A stretch of 64,000 nucleotides of DNA from Paramarasmius palmivorus. Lineage: Eukaryota; Basidiomycota; Agaricomycetes; Agaricales; Marasmiaceae. The stretch lies in NCBI GenBank assembly GCA_037176845.1, contig JAYKXP010000013.1, positions 186,001-250,000 of the forward strand, read 5' to 3'. Shown piece after piece: positions 12,006-22,254 of the stretch. Position numbers and translations under genes: made by a program. Within the stretch, counting starts at the first letter, position 1, and every line of letters begins with the position of its first letter. The notes under the pieces were generated by a model, which saw only the letters and a program-made list of their open reading frames with translations, did not search any database and had not been told where the DNA came from.

Positions 12006-14295
12006 CTAGTTTTGGTGATATTCTGGTGGAGTATCATCTGCTGGATTTAGCCGCTGGTTCAGTAAATGAACTAATTGGGCGGTGGAAAGATCAGAATGGG
12101 CCCTTTGGGGCAAAGACAGATGTTCCGCCGGTGTGGGTGGCTCCAAATGTACGAGGGATGGGCTTTTGCCACTGGGAACATCTGAACTTTGGATCCCACC
12201 GGTGGATTGATTGCTCTCCGTATCGACAGGTGCATCGGAGGGGCGTATAGGCGCAACGAACGACGACGCCCGTCCGCGTGATGGGATATAGGACTCAGAC
12301 ATTTCTCTCGCCAGTGCATCTATGTGGTTTCCTGGCTGTCGATATCTTGGGGCCTTTTTTTTACGTCTCCTGACGAAAACCACACCGGCAACAGTCGCTA
12401 AGACGAGTACCACACCACCTCCTACTGTACCTCCTATAACCGCGTCATTGTTGCTGGAGCTCTCCTGAGCTGAGGAGATAGTTGGGGTACCGGTTACCTG
12501 TATTGTAGGAGTGCTTTTCGGTTCGTCTGTTAGAGAAATAGCGCCGATCAGGATGCTCAGGGCATTATACTGTGCGTTTGCGTCAAATGTAGTTCCAGGA
12601 GGTCCAGTCCATGAACTGCCATAGATGCCACTTCCGGAAACAGTTGCTTGGTCGAGCACTGCATTATACTTCTGGGAAATGAATATCCTACAGCAACGTC
12701 ATGAAGAGTTCGCACCTGAACGCCCAGATAGTCACGGGCAAAACTTCGTTGGTCCGTTGGCGTATCATTACGGTGACAGATCTCGAGCAGCGCCTGTATC
12801 ATCGCTGCATCTCCATTTGGCTTTCCTGTATTGGACGCATTCTATATGAGCTGAGGATATGGTGTAAACGTCAAAATTCGGACCTCCAGGTGAGTCTGAG
12901 TAGCTGATAACACCATCATTCCCTTGCCAAGTTTGACTCGTTACCGCTCCGAAAAATATATCTTGGTATCTGACAACATTCAGTTATATGTGAACGCAGA
13001 TGATGATCGACGCACGACTGATCCATATCGTCATCATTCTTGAGGATTGCTAGCCCCTGCAGTAGCAATCCCGAGTTATAAGGATATATACCGGAGCCCG
13101 ATGAACAAGACTTATTTGTGTCGGCTGAAATGGAGTCCAAGACAACATTGTCGGAGTTGACGAGGTGAGCACGAATGAATTGAGCTGATTCATTCGCCGC
13201 TGCAGCATAGATTGGATCCGATGTTGCTTTGGACAGTAAAGCTGAAAGGCTGACAAGTATCCGTTTAGTTTAGGATTGAAGTCGTGGGGGAGCCTCATAC
13301 ACAAGGAAGGTCCTGAAGGAAATGAGCTTTCAATTTTTTATGAAGGTGTTGACTTACCCAGAAGCGAGCCCAACAATGTCACCCTGCTCGTTGTCCATAC
13401 TCTACAAGCAAAGAATAGCTTTGTGAAGAGATCCAAAGCAAAGGCTTAAATCCTTACCCAGAAAGATCCACCAACCATAGTTTCTGGATCAATTGATTAG
13501 CCCAAGCACTCCGACATCAAGAAAATGAAATGACTGACGGCTACGACAGCTTTCCGAAATGGTAAAATCCTTGTTAGCGTTTTTACCAGTACTAATGTCG
13601 TTTGAAGACAGCGTATAAGCGCGACCTAGTCTCCAGGATTCCTCGGCGTATTCCAGAAATACTGTATCCTGATATGTATTATACGCCAGTAAAGCAGAGT
13701 AGCCATACGAGCTGTAGGGCTTTGTGAGCACTGAAAAGATACTCAGATGTAGTGCGAGAGTACGTACAGAACATTGTTGAGCTGCAAGACAGGGAAAAAA
13801 TCAATGCCGGATTCTTCAAAGTGAAAGGTGAAAGCCATTGACTTACGCTAGACAGAGTTATATGTGAGGCAATTCACTGACATTGAGGAGTTCAACACGT
13901 ACAAGCCTAACCCACCACGGAAACCCGACTCCGCAGTGGAAAAAAATTGTTTTAACTGAGCTTGATACTTCTTTTGGTTTGTGAGACCGTCAAATTCTGC
14001 CATCTGACCGTACAACGCTCCAGCGGTGCCATAAAGTGCTCCTAAAATCACTTTTAGCTAGGGAGATAGTGCAATAATGAGCAAGCTTATAGTCACCACT
14101 TGTATCTAGTCTGCCTTGACTGTCGAAGTTGCTGACAGCTTTGTCCAATGCGTCACTAGCAATCTGAATCCGCTGGTCTATAGGAATTGTGATGTTGTGT
14201 TTCTAGTTGAACCATTAGCTCCTATGCAAAATATGTCCAGAAGAGGCCACTGACACGCCAAGAGGCAGAAGAAGAAAACTTCTGAGCATGAACAT
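12006..14295 (-). CDS. GH76-like protein with C-terminal membrane anchor (copy 1)
   Basis: This is a multi-exon minus-strand gene; the start is taken at 14295 (MFMLRSFLLLPLG, a short signal peptide) and the stop is at 12006. Recognisable exons in order include ITIPIDQRIQIASDALDKA, a GALYGTAGALYGQMAEFD segment, YGYSALLAYNTYQDTVFLEY, DTNKSCSSGSGIYPYNSG, and a last exon with LDQATVSGSGIYGSSWTGPP, a membrane span AVIGGTVGGGVVLVLATVAG and a basic stop-transfer RRRKKK. The cytosolic tail ends LVHLLNQRLNPADDTPPEYHQ. GH76 enzymes are alpha-1,6-mannanases, and Dfg5-type members act in fungal cell-wall assembly. The paired aspartates of GH76 were not located with certainty, so activity is unproven. Two relatives lie at 44.8 and 49.7 kb. 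Confidence 0.7.
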
Positions 14296-14902
14296 GGAGA
14301 GAGAGTAGAGTAATCAGAACCCAGAGCACAAGCATGCATAGTCCAAGTAAGGAGTGGAGCACGGGGCCTTATGAGATTGAATAATTCAATGCGAGTTGAC
14401 TTCATACTTTTGAACCGCTTGCCCTCTTGTAGATCAAGTTAATCAACAAGGTTCACGAGCGAGATGTCAACAACATACGAGTGGCAACGCTGCAATCTGT
14501 AGGTATCCTCCATTCTTCGTTTACCCGCTTTAGCAGCCGTCGCCTTCACAATACAATTGCGGGATGACTTAATATCAACTTCCAAGGCAGGGAAGTCCTA
14601 ATGAACTGATAGTAGTAGTTAACGCTTACCAAATACTGCATAATGATAGAACTTCACTGCCTCGCATGCATGCTTCATTGTTGATTTCGGGAGCCTGAGT
14701 GTCCTTGCGAATGTAAAATGGACATTGAGGTCTGAGATCTGAGCGGCCACAAGAGAAGTTGAAGAGAAGCGTTTCGCGAAGCAGCGCAAAAAGGAGTGCT
14801 TGGCAAGCTCGGAAATCAAAAAATTGAATCTCCGACTCAAATGGACCGAAATGGCATTTACGAAACACTTCGCAACAACCAGGATATCCATGGATCGAAG
14901 AG

Positions 14903-15016
14903 TTCGGGCCGTCCGGGAAATCGCCGGGTTGTCCGGGGCGTCCGGGGTGTCCGAGATGTCTGGGTTGTCTGGGGCGGCTGGGATGGCTGGGATGTCCGGG
15001 ACGTCCAGGATGTCCA
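14903..15016 (+). repeat. Left subterminal array of a 9-bp motif
   Basis: About twelve imperfect tandem units with a 9-base period and consensus GTCCGGGAT or GTCCGGGGC, ending shortly before the transposase start at 15162. The reverse complement of the same unit is tandemly repeated at 24916-25030. In KDZ and other large DNA transposons such subterminal repeats are likely transposase binding sites. Confidence 0.8.
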
Positions 15017-15161
15017 ATGGGCCCTAGAAGGAGCGTGTGGGGTGTAGGGAAGGCCAGGGAGCCTAGTAGAGTAGAGAAACTTGTATAGAAATGCGCTGGC
15101 AGCTCCGGAGAACCAGATTTGGCATATCACGTGTATACATACTTCCTTCTCCGCGACCGCG

Positions 15162-17391
15162 ATGACCTCGTCTCTATTGGCCCGAATACAGCTCCTCAAG
15201 GACACCTCGAATCACATCTCTCTATCGCAGCTATTTGCATTTGTTGCAACATGTGCTAGGCTCAAGAACCATATCTTGGTCATCTGTCCTTCTAGCCACA
15301 ATGTTCGCCAACCTCCACTACTTCTTCCAGAAGACATCGCCGAAATTCTTGAAGGGACTTGTCAGATGTCAAACGAGGAAGTACAAGCTTGCTGGGATGG
15401 GCTGAAGGAGGAGGTTTGGCATATGGATGAGGTAATGGCTGGCGTTTTTACCGATAAGCAGCTTCAAAGGACCTTTAAGTCCCATGGAGGCGATCTCGCT
15501 CGTGAGTCCTCTACCTCTTCCCGGGCTACGTCTCTGCTGAACAGCTCTTGAAGCTTCTCATCGCAGTCTATGGCCCCCCAAAAAATACTGCTTCAACCCT
15601 GAATGTGGATACGTCAAAGGGAAGAAAGGCCTGAAGCTACAGGGAGCTGCAGAACAGCACGGAGTCCTGTACACCAAAACCGGGCCCTTGCCCATTCTGT
15701 TCGTACACATCACCTGTCACAGTACGTCTTGTCTCTCAGCCCTTTATCCTTTCTAAGCAGCGTTGTTTAAGGCTGCAAAACTATCTACCACCCCACTTTC
15801 TACGTGAAGCAGAATCCTCAAGACAACTCCTACTATCGATACTACTATGAGAGTCCCACTCTACCTCAAGTGATCCAGCTGAATGAGCATCGGTTCGCAG
15901 ATACAGAATTGGTGCGAGACTGGACCAATAACATGGTGCTTTGTCAGTGAGTGCTCTCGTTCATGGGAATTGCCTATGCCTCTCTAACTGACTGATCTTC
16001 AGCTCCTCTGCCACCAACCTCGCGAATGTTCAAGAAATGAATGGCTGGCCCGACTTTCCTCAACACTGGAGCATTCTCCCCAACCTCAAAGCAGAGTACA
16101 TCTTGGACGGGTTCAAGGCCCTCGCTTTACTTGAGCACCATCTACGGAAGGGGAGCCAGCTGGTTGTGCTTCACGATGGCCTCCAACGAACTAGATTCGA
16201 CTCCGCGATGCAGGTGTTCAATGACGAGATTGAACAGGTGGGACAGCCTGAAGCTGAACACAGGTGTGACACCTGCGTTCGTATCATCCCTGGAACGGAA
16301 GGGCAGGGTAAACCTCTAGTTTGATCTCTCTTAAATGTACGCTCATATCCTTCTCTTTTAAGCCAACAAAGAAGTCTTCTTGGTAGTTTGCGATGGCGTC
16401 ACCATTGGAAGGCCCTGCTGCCGAGTTGACAAGTGTCCAGAACCGCTCCTCACCAGCAAGGCCCGCTACTGTCAACAACATATCTCTGAGGAGTCTATCT
16501 GCTCTATCCGTGGCTGCCGTGAAGACGTCGAGCGAGGCTTCAAGACCTGTTTAGATCCAAAGCATCGAGAGGCGGAAGAAAGGTTTCGTGAACACGGCAA
16601 ATCCACTCGGACTCTAAAGGAGCGCTATGAAAGAGAGGTGCAGGAGCATGTTACGGAGAATGAAGCCATACTACCAGCAGGAGTTACCGACACTTCCTCA
16701 TCCATAGTCAACGATGCGGTCAATTCTTCTGGCTCCAAGGAGAAGAAGAAGGATACGGTTTGCTACAGAGACTTTGGCCGCAAGCATTCCCATAATCAGC
16801 AGTACATTGTTGCTCCATGTGGCATGATAATCTCCCAGTGCTGTTTCCTACATTCAGAGGCCTTTTCTCTCGTCGCTGTGAGTGTGATCGCTTGGCTAGA
16901 ATAAGGTATACTCAAGCTAATCTGCATTTCAGGAACTCGGATACCATACCTTCAAAGGCAAGCGCAAACCAAACCACTTCTGCTTTGACTCCAACTGCAT
17001 CCTGTCCAAGTACATACGAACAAGCGCACCCGACCACATCAAGGAGTTCTATAAAGACGTCGGGCTTCCTGTGGACGTTTTTCATTTCAAGTCAAAGCAC
17101 AAACAGAGCGATCACTACTGTGGCCAGCATTGCAACCCGTACAAGTTCCCAGAGCTCATGACGAAGGATACCAACGGGAAAGAGAAGTGGGCTTTCAACA
17201 CATCTGTCTGCGAACAGACCAACGTCTGGGTGAATGGCTTTGTTCCAATCTGCCGAGAGATGGGAGGTCTGTTCTATGATTTCTTTCTCAATGTTATGGT
17301 GTTGAAGAGGAACGAGTTTACGAAAAGGCGGCTGGAGAACCAGGGGAAGAACCCTCGTTATTGGCGCTATGTTAATGGACACTACTATTAG
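15162..17391 (+). CDS. KDZ transposase with CxC5 and CxC6 clusters
   Basis: The start chosen is the ATG giving MTSSLLARIQLL. Exon 1 ends at 15501, and a 43-base intron leads to exon 2 at 15545; further introns fall near 15720, 15950, 16310 and 16880. The N-terminal half contains YCFNPECGYVKGKKG and ITCHSCKTIYHPTFYV, matching the CxC5 cysteine cluster tied to KDZ transposases. Next come VVCDGVTIGRPCCRVDKCP and CSIRGCREDVERGFKTC, matching CxC6. The C-terminal catalytic region has FCFDSNCILSKYI, a GLPVDVFHFKSKHKQSDHYC segment and NTSVCEQTNVWVNGF. All introns join in phase with no stop. The stop lies 30 bases from the stop of the convergent dioxygenase gene. Exact catalytic acidic residues are inferred from the family rather than proven here. 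Confidence 0.82.
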
Positions 17392-17421
17392 ATGTATATT
17401 GCAGGAAACAAGATGAGATTA

Positions 17422-19123
17422 TTAGAAAACGTTACTGAATACATCATCTGCAGTTTTAGTACATACGCCTGTGAGCCCGGCTTCCTTCGCTGCCCTAACG
17501 GTGTCATATCCCAGCTCTGCCGTCTGAAACATAGTTGCCTGATTGAACCACACAATTGAGCCACGACCTTCTGCAGACTCCCAGCTGGAGCCATGGGCAG
17601 CGTCTGGGTTACGGCACTCACATAGAGGTCGCGAGTTACCTTGCGTAGGTCTCTCTCCGTCTGTGACAATAAATTCAAGCTCTAACAGAGCTAATTCAGC
17701 CATGAAAGAGAACAACGTAAAGGAATACTCACGCTCGATATCCACATTGAAGTGGAGGAAAAGCGAGGATGGATAAATAACAAAGACTCCCGGAGGAAGC
17801 TCCAGCGCGACCCCTGCTTCCCAGATCACAAGCCAGCACTTCTCCTGATGGTTGAAGTGGCCATAAATGTAAACCATGCAGACACCCAGAGCAACGTTCT
17901 TAAAGTCAACGTGGGGCTCGCAGTGAACACGAGGAATACCTGAGACCACTCCGTTAAGGCACCAGTTGAAGAAAAGCCCATAGGGAGCCCGGACGCGATA
18001 CTTCTTCCAAAGCCGCCTAGAGCAGCTCTCAAAACGCTCTGCTACCTTTGGGAAGACCCTTCGGAGAAGGCTACACCCATACGCTGTGAGCTCTGCAAAA
18101 ACGGACCCTTCCTTTGTGAAGAACTCTTCGACCACGGTCTCATTCTCCTGGTGCCAGAGGCTTAGCTGCGGTTTCTTCTTGTTGTTGCGATCGTATCCGA
18201 TGATGCAATACCAGTGATTTCCCCGCAAGTTTGCTGCAATGTCAGAGGCGGCAGGAGCCTTTGTACGGGCCATAAACGCTGCAGCCTCCCTGATGGTTTC
18301 CTGAAGGATTCGGCATCGCATGTTGTCGGTGATTGATGAGCGGTATACCACAATTCTACCTTGAGCATCGCAGATAAAGGTCTCAGAGCTAAGGAGTCTG
18401 TGGATAAGTAACTGCAAAGAGAAAGGAGAGACAGCACGCACTCATTGAACCAAATCAAGCTCAAGCCTTCCAGCTTCTTGCCAGGACCCAGCATTTCCTT
18501 GACGATCTTTCGAAAGTCACCTGAGATGTTGCGCCCTTGCCAGCCAGGCTTAGAAATCCTGGCGTCCTTCTGGACGTCATTGAAGCCATGAGTTGCAACA
18601 AAATGCTCCACATGAATGCGAAGGCCTTGAAGGCTTCGAGCTTTCTTCCGGTCCTTCCAACTGAGGTCTGCGCTGATCTCAGAAACTTGAGGTGACGGCG
18701 AAGAGTGTCTGGAAAGTAGCGAGATAAAGATTAGCAGAGCTTAGGTAGACTGGAAGAAGCTGACCGGTATTCAACCGCTGGGGGTCTCTCCTTCGTTTCA
18801 TTCCTGGAAGTTACTCTCTGCTTCTTGGGTTCTTGATTGCTGGAGCTAACTATCCGGTAAGTAGAGGCTTGAAGAGACGAATATCAACAGACTCACCTCT
18901 CTCCTTTCCTCTTTCTCCCACCTTCATTGGTCTCAGTAGCCTCCAAGAACCATGGGTCGATATTGCACAACTCCGGGACCTCATTAAAGAAACGGTGGTC
19001 GACTAACTCTCCGAGTAGCAGTTCCGAGTTTACCACTGGACTCTGGATGCTCTGAGTCACTGGGAACCATTCATCAAGTGCCCGTTTGACGCTTCTTGTG
19101 AGGTAGATGCCTGGAGAGGACAT
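17422..19123 (-). CDS. TET/JBP-type 2-oxoglutarate Fe(II) dioxygenase
   Basis: Four exons run from MSSPGIYLTRSVKRAL (19123) to the stop at 17422. A basic linker with GGRKRKGE and PKKQRV may be a nuclear signal. The core reads in order: DLSWKDRKKARSLQGLRIH, then LEGLSLIWFNE, then the iron-binding HxD in VHCEPHVDFKN, a distal histidine in ELPPGVFVIYPSSLFLHFN, and a 2-oxoglutarate-binding arginine in EREYSFTLF. The spacing and the final Arg-x-x-Ser fit TET/JBP enzymes, which oxidise 5-methylcytosine in DNA (or thymine, for JBP). Fungal TET/JBP genes are known passengers of KDZ transposons. All three iron ligands and the arginine are present, so the enzyme is predicted active. A GTGAGT inside the last exon is not used, since splicing there would remove the arginine. 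Confidence 0.78.
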
Positions 19124-19340
19124 TGTAGAAGAGAGAAAAGAATTAGCATTGAGATCACATGTCAATAGTGAGAAAACAAACGCGTCGCGGTCTGTTTGTT
19201 GATTCCTTTCAACACCGCTATATTCCCACACCTTCAGCTATAAAAGCATCTGGGGCTTGGTTTCCAGACCCCAGCCCCAAATGCTTGGTTTACGGCCTTT
19301 GGGCCTGGTAGGTTGCGGCTTGCTCGGACCACCAGGGAGG

Positions 19341-19634
19341 CTCTCCTACACCATCTCTCACCTTCGGCATTCGTCACTACGCCATCTCTCCCCTTCCACA
19401 TTCGTCAATGCCCATTGCGTCAACGCCCTCTCCCAAGCCTCTCCTACACCATCTCTCACCTTCGGCATTCGTCACTACGCCATCTCTCCCCTTCCACATT
19501 CGTCAATGCCCATTGCGTCAACGCCCTCTCCCAAGCCTCTCCTACACCATCTCTCACCTTCGGCATTCGTCACTACGCCATCTCTCCCCTTCCACATTCG
19601 TCAATGCCCGTTGCGTCAACGTCCTCTCCCAAGC
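19341..19634 (+). repeat. Three tandem copies of a 98-bp unit
   Basis: Units begin at about 19343, 19441 and 19539 and are nearly identical; the third diverges only at its end. The unit is pyrimidine-rich (CTCCTACACC.., CCATCTCTC..). The array lies upstream of the dioxygenase start at 19123, inside the transposon. There are no spacers, so it is not CRISPR-like. It may be promoter or subterminal filler DNA of the element. Confidence 0.9.
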
Positions 19635-19639
19635 GCGGA

Positions 19640-20110
19640 ACACCAACCATTCGAAGAGTCGATGCCTGACCTTTGGATGGCCGTTGAAGACGACGAACAA
19701 CCGCGTAAGTAGCTGCTCTTATAAATGAGTTCAGATTCTCATTTATAACATCGGCAGTGCGCATTGGTCGAACTCTTGACGTTGGCGTGCAGGCTCTCCT
19801 GCATCCCTCTCTTTATTCGCCGCTGACAGCATGAAGCATGGCCCGTTCAAACTCAACAGAAGACGAACAACCAGGTGAGTGGCTGCTCATTATAAATGAG
19901 TTCAGATTCTCATTTATAACATTTGCAGCAGACTCCAAACTCGATGCGTTGTTCGAACTGCTGACGTCTCCAAGCTTGACATGTTGTTTGAAGTGCTGGT
20001 GTCTGACTTGTGGATGGTCATAGAAGATGAACAACCAGGTGAGTAGCTCTTCATAAATGAGTTCAAATTCTTGTTTATAACATGCACGTACGACAGACTC
20101 AACGACCCAT
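19640..20110 (+). repeat. Three diverged modules, each with an AT-rich hairpin
   Basis: Each module has a coding-like piece ending GAACAACC, a donor-like GTAAGT or GTGAGT, then an inverted repeat. In modules 1 and 2 the hairpin is perfect: TTATAAATGAG, an 8-base loop TTCAGATT, then CTCATTTATAA (19719-19748 and 19890-19919). In module 3 it is degenerate (about 20050-20079). Spacing is 171 and then about 160 bases. The modules look like a duplicated exon plus intron whose intron can fold. No complete gene could be built from them. Confidence 0.75.
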
Positions 20111-20303
20111 TCAACCATATCGACGTCACCAACCGCTCTTCGGCATTGAAAAGGCGTTGCATTAAGAGGAACACAAAGTTGATAGTCTTTACAAGGTTTA
20201 TACTAGACGTGTTACATGGACTACAAAACTATGAAAGAAATACGCCAGCTCTATGATACACAAGGAGGCGGGTGAAATACAAAAACCAGAGCGATGTAGA
20301 GCA

Positions 20304-21047
20304 TCATTGAAGCCATAGGGTACCGCACACCGAGTCACTAAACCGAGGATCATCTTCATCGGTGTCCTCTACTGAATCGCCCTCACAGTAGCGTTGATAA
20401 GAGCCCCCTTGGAAAAAGCAGTCCGGCTCTTCTGAGGAGTCTTGGAATGATTTCGAATTGGGCGTGGAGGCTGCTTGAGGAGAGGAGAACGCAAGGCGGT
20501 GCAGAGAACTGACGGAGACAGGGATGAGGCTAAAAGAGTTGGGACTAGAGTCCACATGAACGCGTTTCTTTGGAGGTGTAACTGGCTCTAGTTGCAAAGA
20601 GAGGCTACGAAGGATGGACTCTCGTTGATTCGCCGAAGACTCGCGTTTCCTCTTGCGAGTAAGGGAAGCCTACGGATCAAATTCAGCAATTGTTGGATCG
20701 CCAAAAGAGAAGGAGCCTCACTAGTAAGGGAGGTACAGAAGCTCTGGCCTGAGGCGCATTTTCTGCACCTTGTTCAGATGGAACCGGCTTCTATTGAGCC
20801 AGATTAACAAAGGAGGCTCATTAGACATTCCGGGAGAGCTCACCGAAACGCCTGGGGAATCCGGTACTCCCACCGTAAGCATAACAACTACCTCCAACTC
20901 CTCTACCTCTTTATGAACCTCTTCGCAGGATTCCAAGTACTCGTCAACTTGCTGTTCCAGCAGCTTGAGGATGGGTGGTTTCTCGGGCGATTTCCAGGAA
21001 GATACTGGTAGCTGGGTAGGAGGAGAGATTATAGAGATACGGGGCAT
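20304..21047 (-). CDS. Transposon accessory protein, basic motif and acidic tail
   Basis: Two exons: the first starts MPRISIISPPTQLPVSSW at 21047; a GTGCAG..GTAG intron joins it in phase to an exon starting ASLTRKRKRESS. The stop is at 20304. The N-terminal part has a short possible helix (LLEQQVDEYLESCEEVHKEV) that could be a coiled coil. The basic TRKRKRE and PPKKRVH motifs suggest nuclear import, and the end is acidic (VEDTDEDDPRFSD). No family is recognised. Its place in the KDZ element and shared strand with two other accessory genes suggest a transposition helper or regulator; that is inference. Confidence 0.55.
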
Positions 21048-21418
21048 GATGGGTGTTGTGGGTCAAGACGCGATATGCTGATCAGTGAGTCTCAGGTCAA
21101 GCTTTTGAGGCATTCTACAACGAATTCTTATGACATTACAAGGCGCTCAAGCTACTACAAAATTACAATACTGCAGATAAGAAAAAGAGAATCAACGGAG
21201 GTGTCGCTTGGGAGTAGAGTCTTCGTCATGAAGGTAAAAGAAATTACAATACTGCGGATAAGAAAAAGAGAACCAACGGAGGTGTCGCTTGAGAGTAGAG
21301 TCTTCATCATTAAGGTAAAAGAAAGGAATGCCAGTAGAGTAGAATGAAATTGAATCAGAGTCGCGGAGAGATTACAGAGATACGGGGCATGATGGGTGTT
21401 GTGGGTCAAGACGCGATA
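21023..21418 (+). repeat. Duplicated 53-bp start region
   Basis: A 53-base segment at 21023-21075, which covers the start codon region of the 20304-21047 gene, recurs at 21366-21418 with a single mismatch. The second copy therefore carries a spare 5' end without the rest of the gene. Confidence 0.85.
21160..21321 (+). repeat. Two tandem copies of an 81-bp unit
   Basis: Units begin at 21160 and 21241 (AAATTACAATACTGC..) and differ at only a few bases. They lie between the two 53-bp copies, upstream of the minus-strand accessory gene, so the region has grown by nested duplication. Confidence 0.85.
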
Positions 21419-21460
21419 AAAGAAAGAAATCTCTGGCCAGTAGAGTGGAATGAAATAGAA

Positions 21461-22086
21461 TCAGAGTCGCTCATCACAAAGATGAGTTGAACCAAGCTCT
21501 TCCTGAGTCCCTGGACAACCAGTATACGAAGACCAACCATATCCTCCAAACAAAAGGCCTTCATACTTCCCAGCAGCCTTCGCAGCTTTCAACTCCATGT
21601 AGTGTGCGAACTCTAATCGAACAGAGTCATCGGAGCCAATACTGCTTCCAAAGGAGTCAAATGAAACCAAAACCTCTGGCTCCTCTTCCGAATCAGGTCC
21701 CGAGGAAGGAAGGATGCGCTTCTCCGGAACAGGTGCAGTGCAGGTGCGTCGCCTCTTGTTTCCAGGTGAGGTTGCATGTGATGACAGAGAAGAGCCTGTT
21801 ACAGCCTGTTTTCACTTCTGATGGACCAGGGGCAAAGGCGATTGGACCTATAGCAGCGAAGGAGGTCAGGCAGATGCATAGGATTAGGATTTGGGAATAC
21901 CTTTGGCATAGACAACCCCAGTTCACGACGGGCTTCCTGAATGCAATCTGCTAGCTCTTTTGCAGTTCGGTCATAGGCCTCGAGTTGGTTATCAAGCTCT
22001 CTGAGCAAAGGGTCCTGCTCTGGAGAGTGGTAGGAAGAAGGGCGAGGACGGTAGTTAATGGCAGTAAGAGGGCGTCGCGAGGTCAT
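21461..22086 (-). CDS. Transposon accessory protein, unknown
   Basis: The first exon starts MTSRRPLTAINYRPRPSS at 22086 and contains a possible helix (LLRELDNQLEAYDRTAKEL); it probably ends near 21908 at a GTATTC donor. The last exon reads a basic patch KRRRTCTAPVPEKR, an acidic stretch, then DDSVRLEFAHYMELKAAKAA and a closing GGYGWSSYTGCPGTQEELG, with the stop at 21461. The middle splice junctions between about 21750 and 21905 are not settled. No family is recognised. It is on the same strand as its accessory neighbours and inside the KDZ element, so a role with the transposon is likely but unproven. Confidence 0.5.
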
Positions 22087-22254
22087 GATGGTATCAGTTA
22101 GAGCGGCAATTGAAGCATTCTCCGTACTTATGAGACCCAATGACATTCCGATAGAGTACAAACTACAGACGTGCTGATGTAGACTACATTACGCTACAGA
22201 ACAATAATACAGAATATTCTAAAAGTGAGACCGCCGACAGTGTACAGAGCTAAA

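Noticed and set aside
14796..15047. Open frames with tryptophan/aspartate/valine-rich repeats
   Set aside because: These are translations of the 9-bp subterminal array; all frames stay open because the period is a multiple of three.
17650..17720. A GTGAGT..TTAG intron inside the last dioxygenase exon
   Set aside because: Splicing there would remove EREYSFTLF with the conserved 2-oxoglutarate-binding arginine; the unspliced frame matches the family.
19341..19634. Possible CRISPR-like array
   Set aside because: The copies are directly adjacent with no unique spacers, and the genome is eukaryotic.
19257..19728. Three overlapping open frames with repeated residues
   Set aside because: They are produced by the 98-bp tandem repeat, which cycles through frames; there is no start context or family match.
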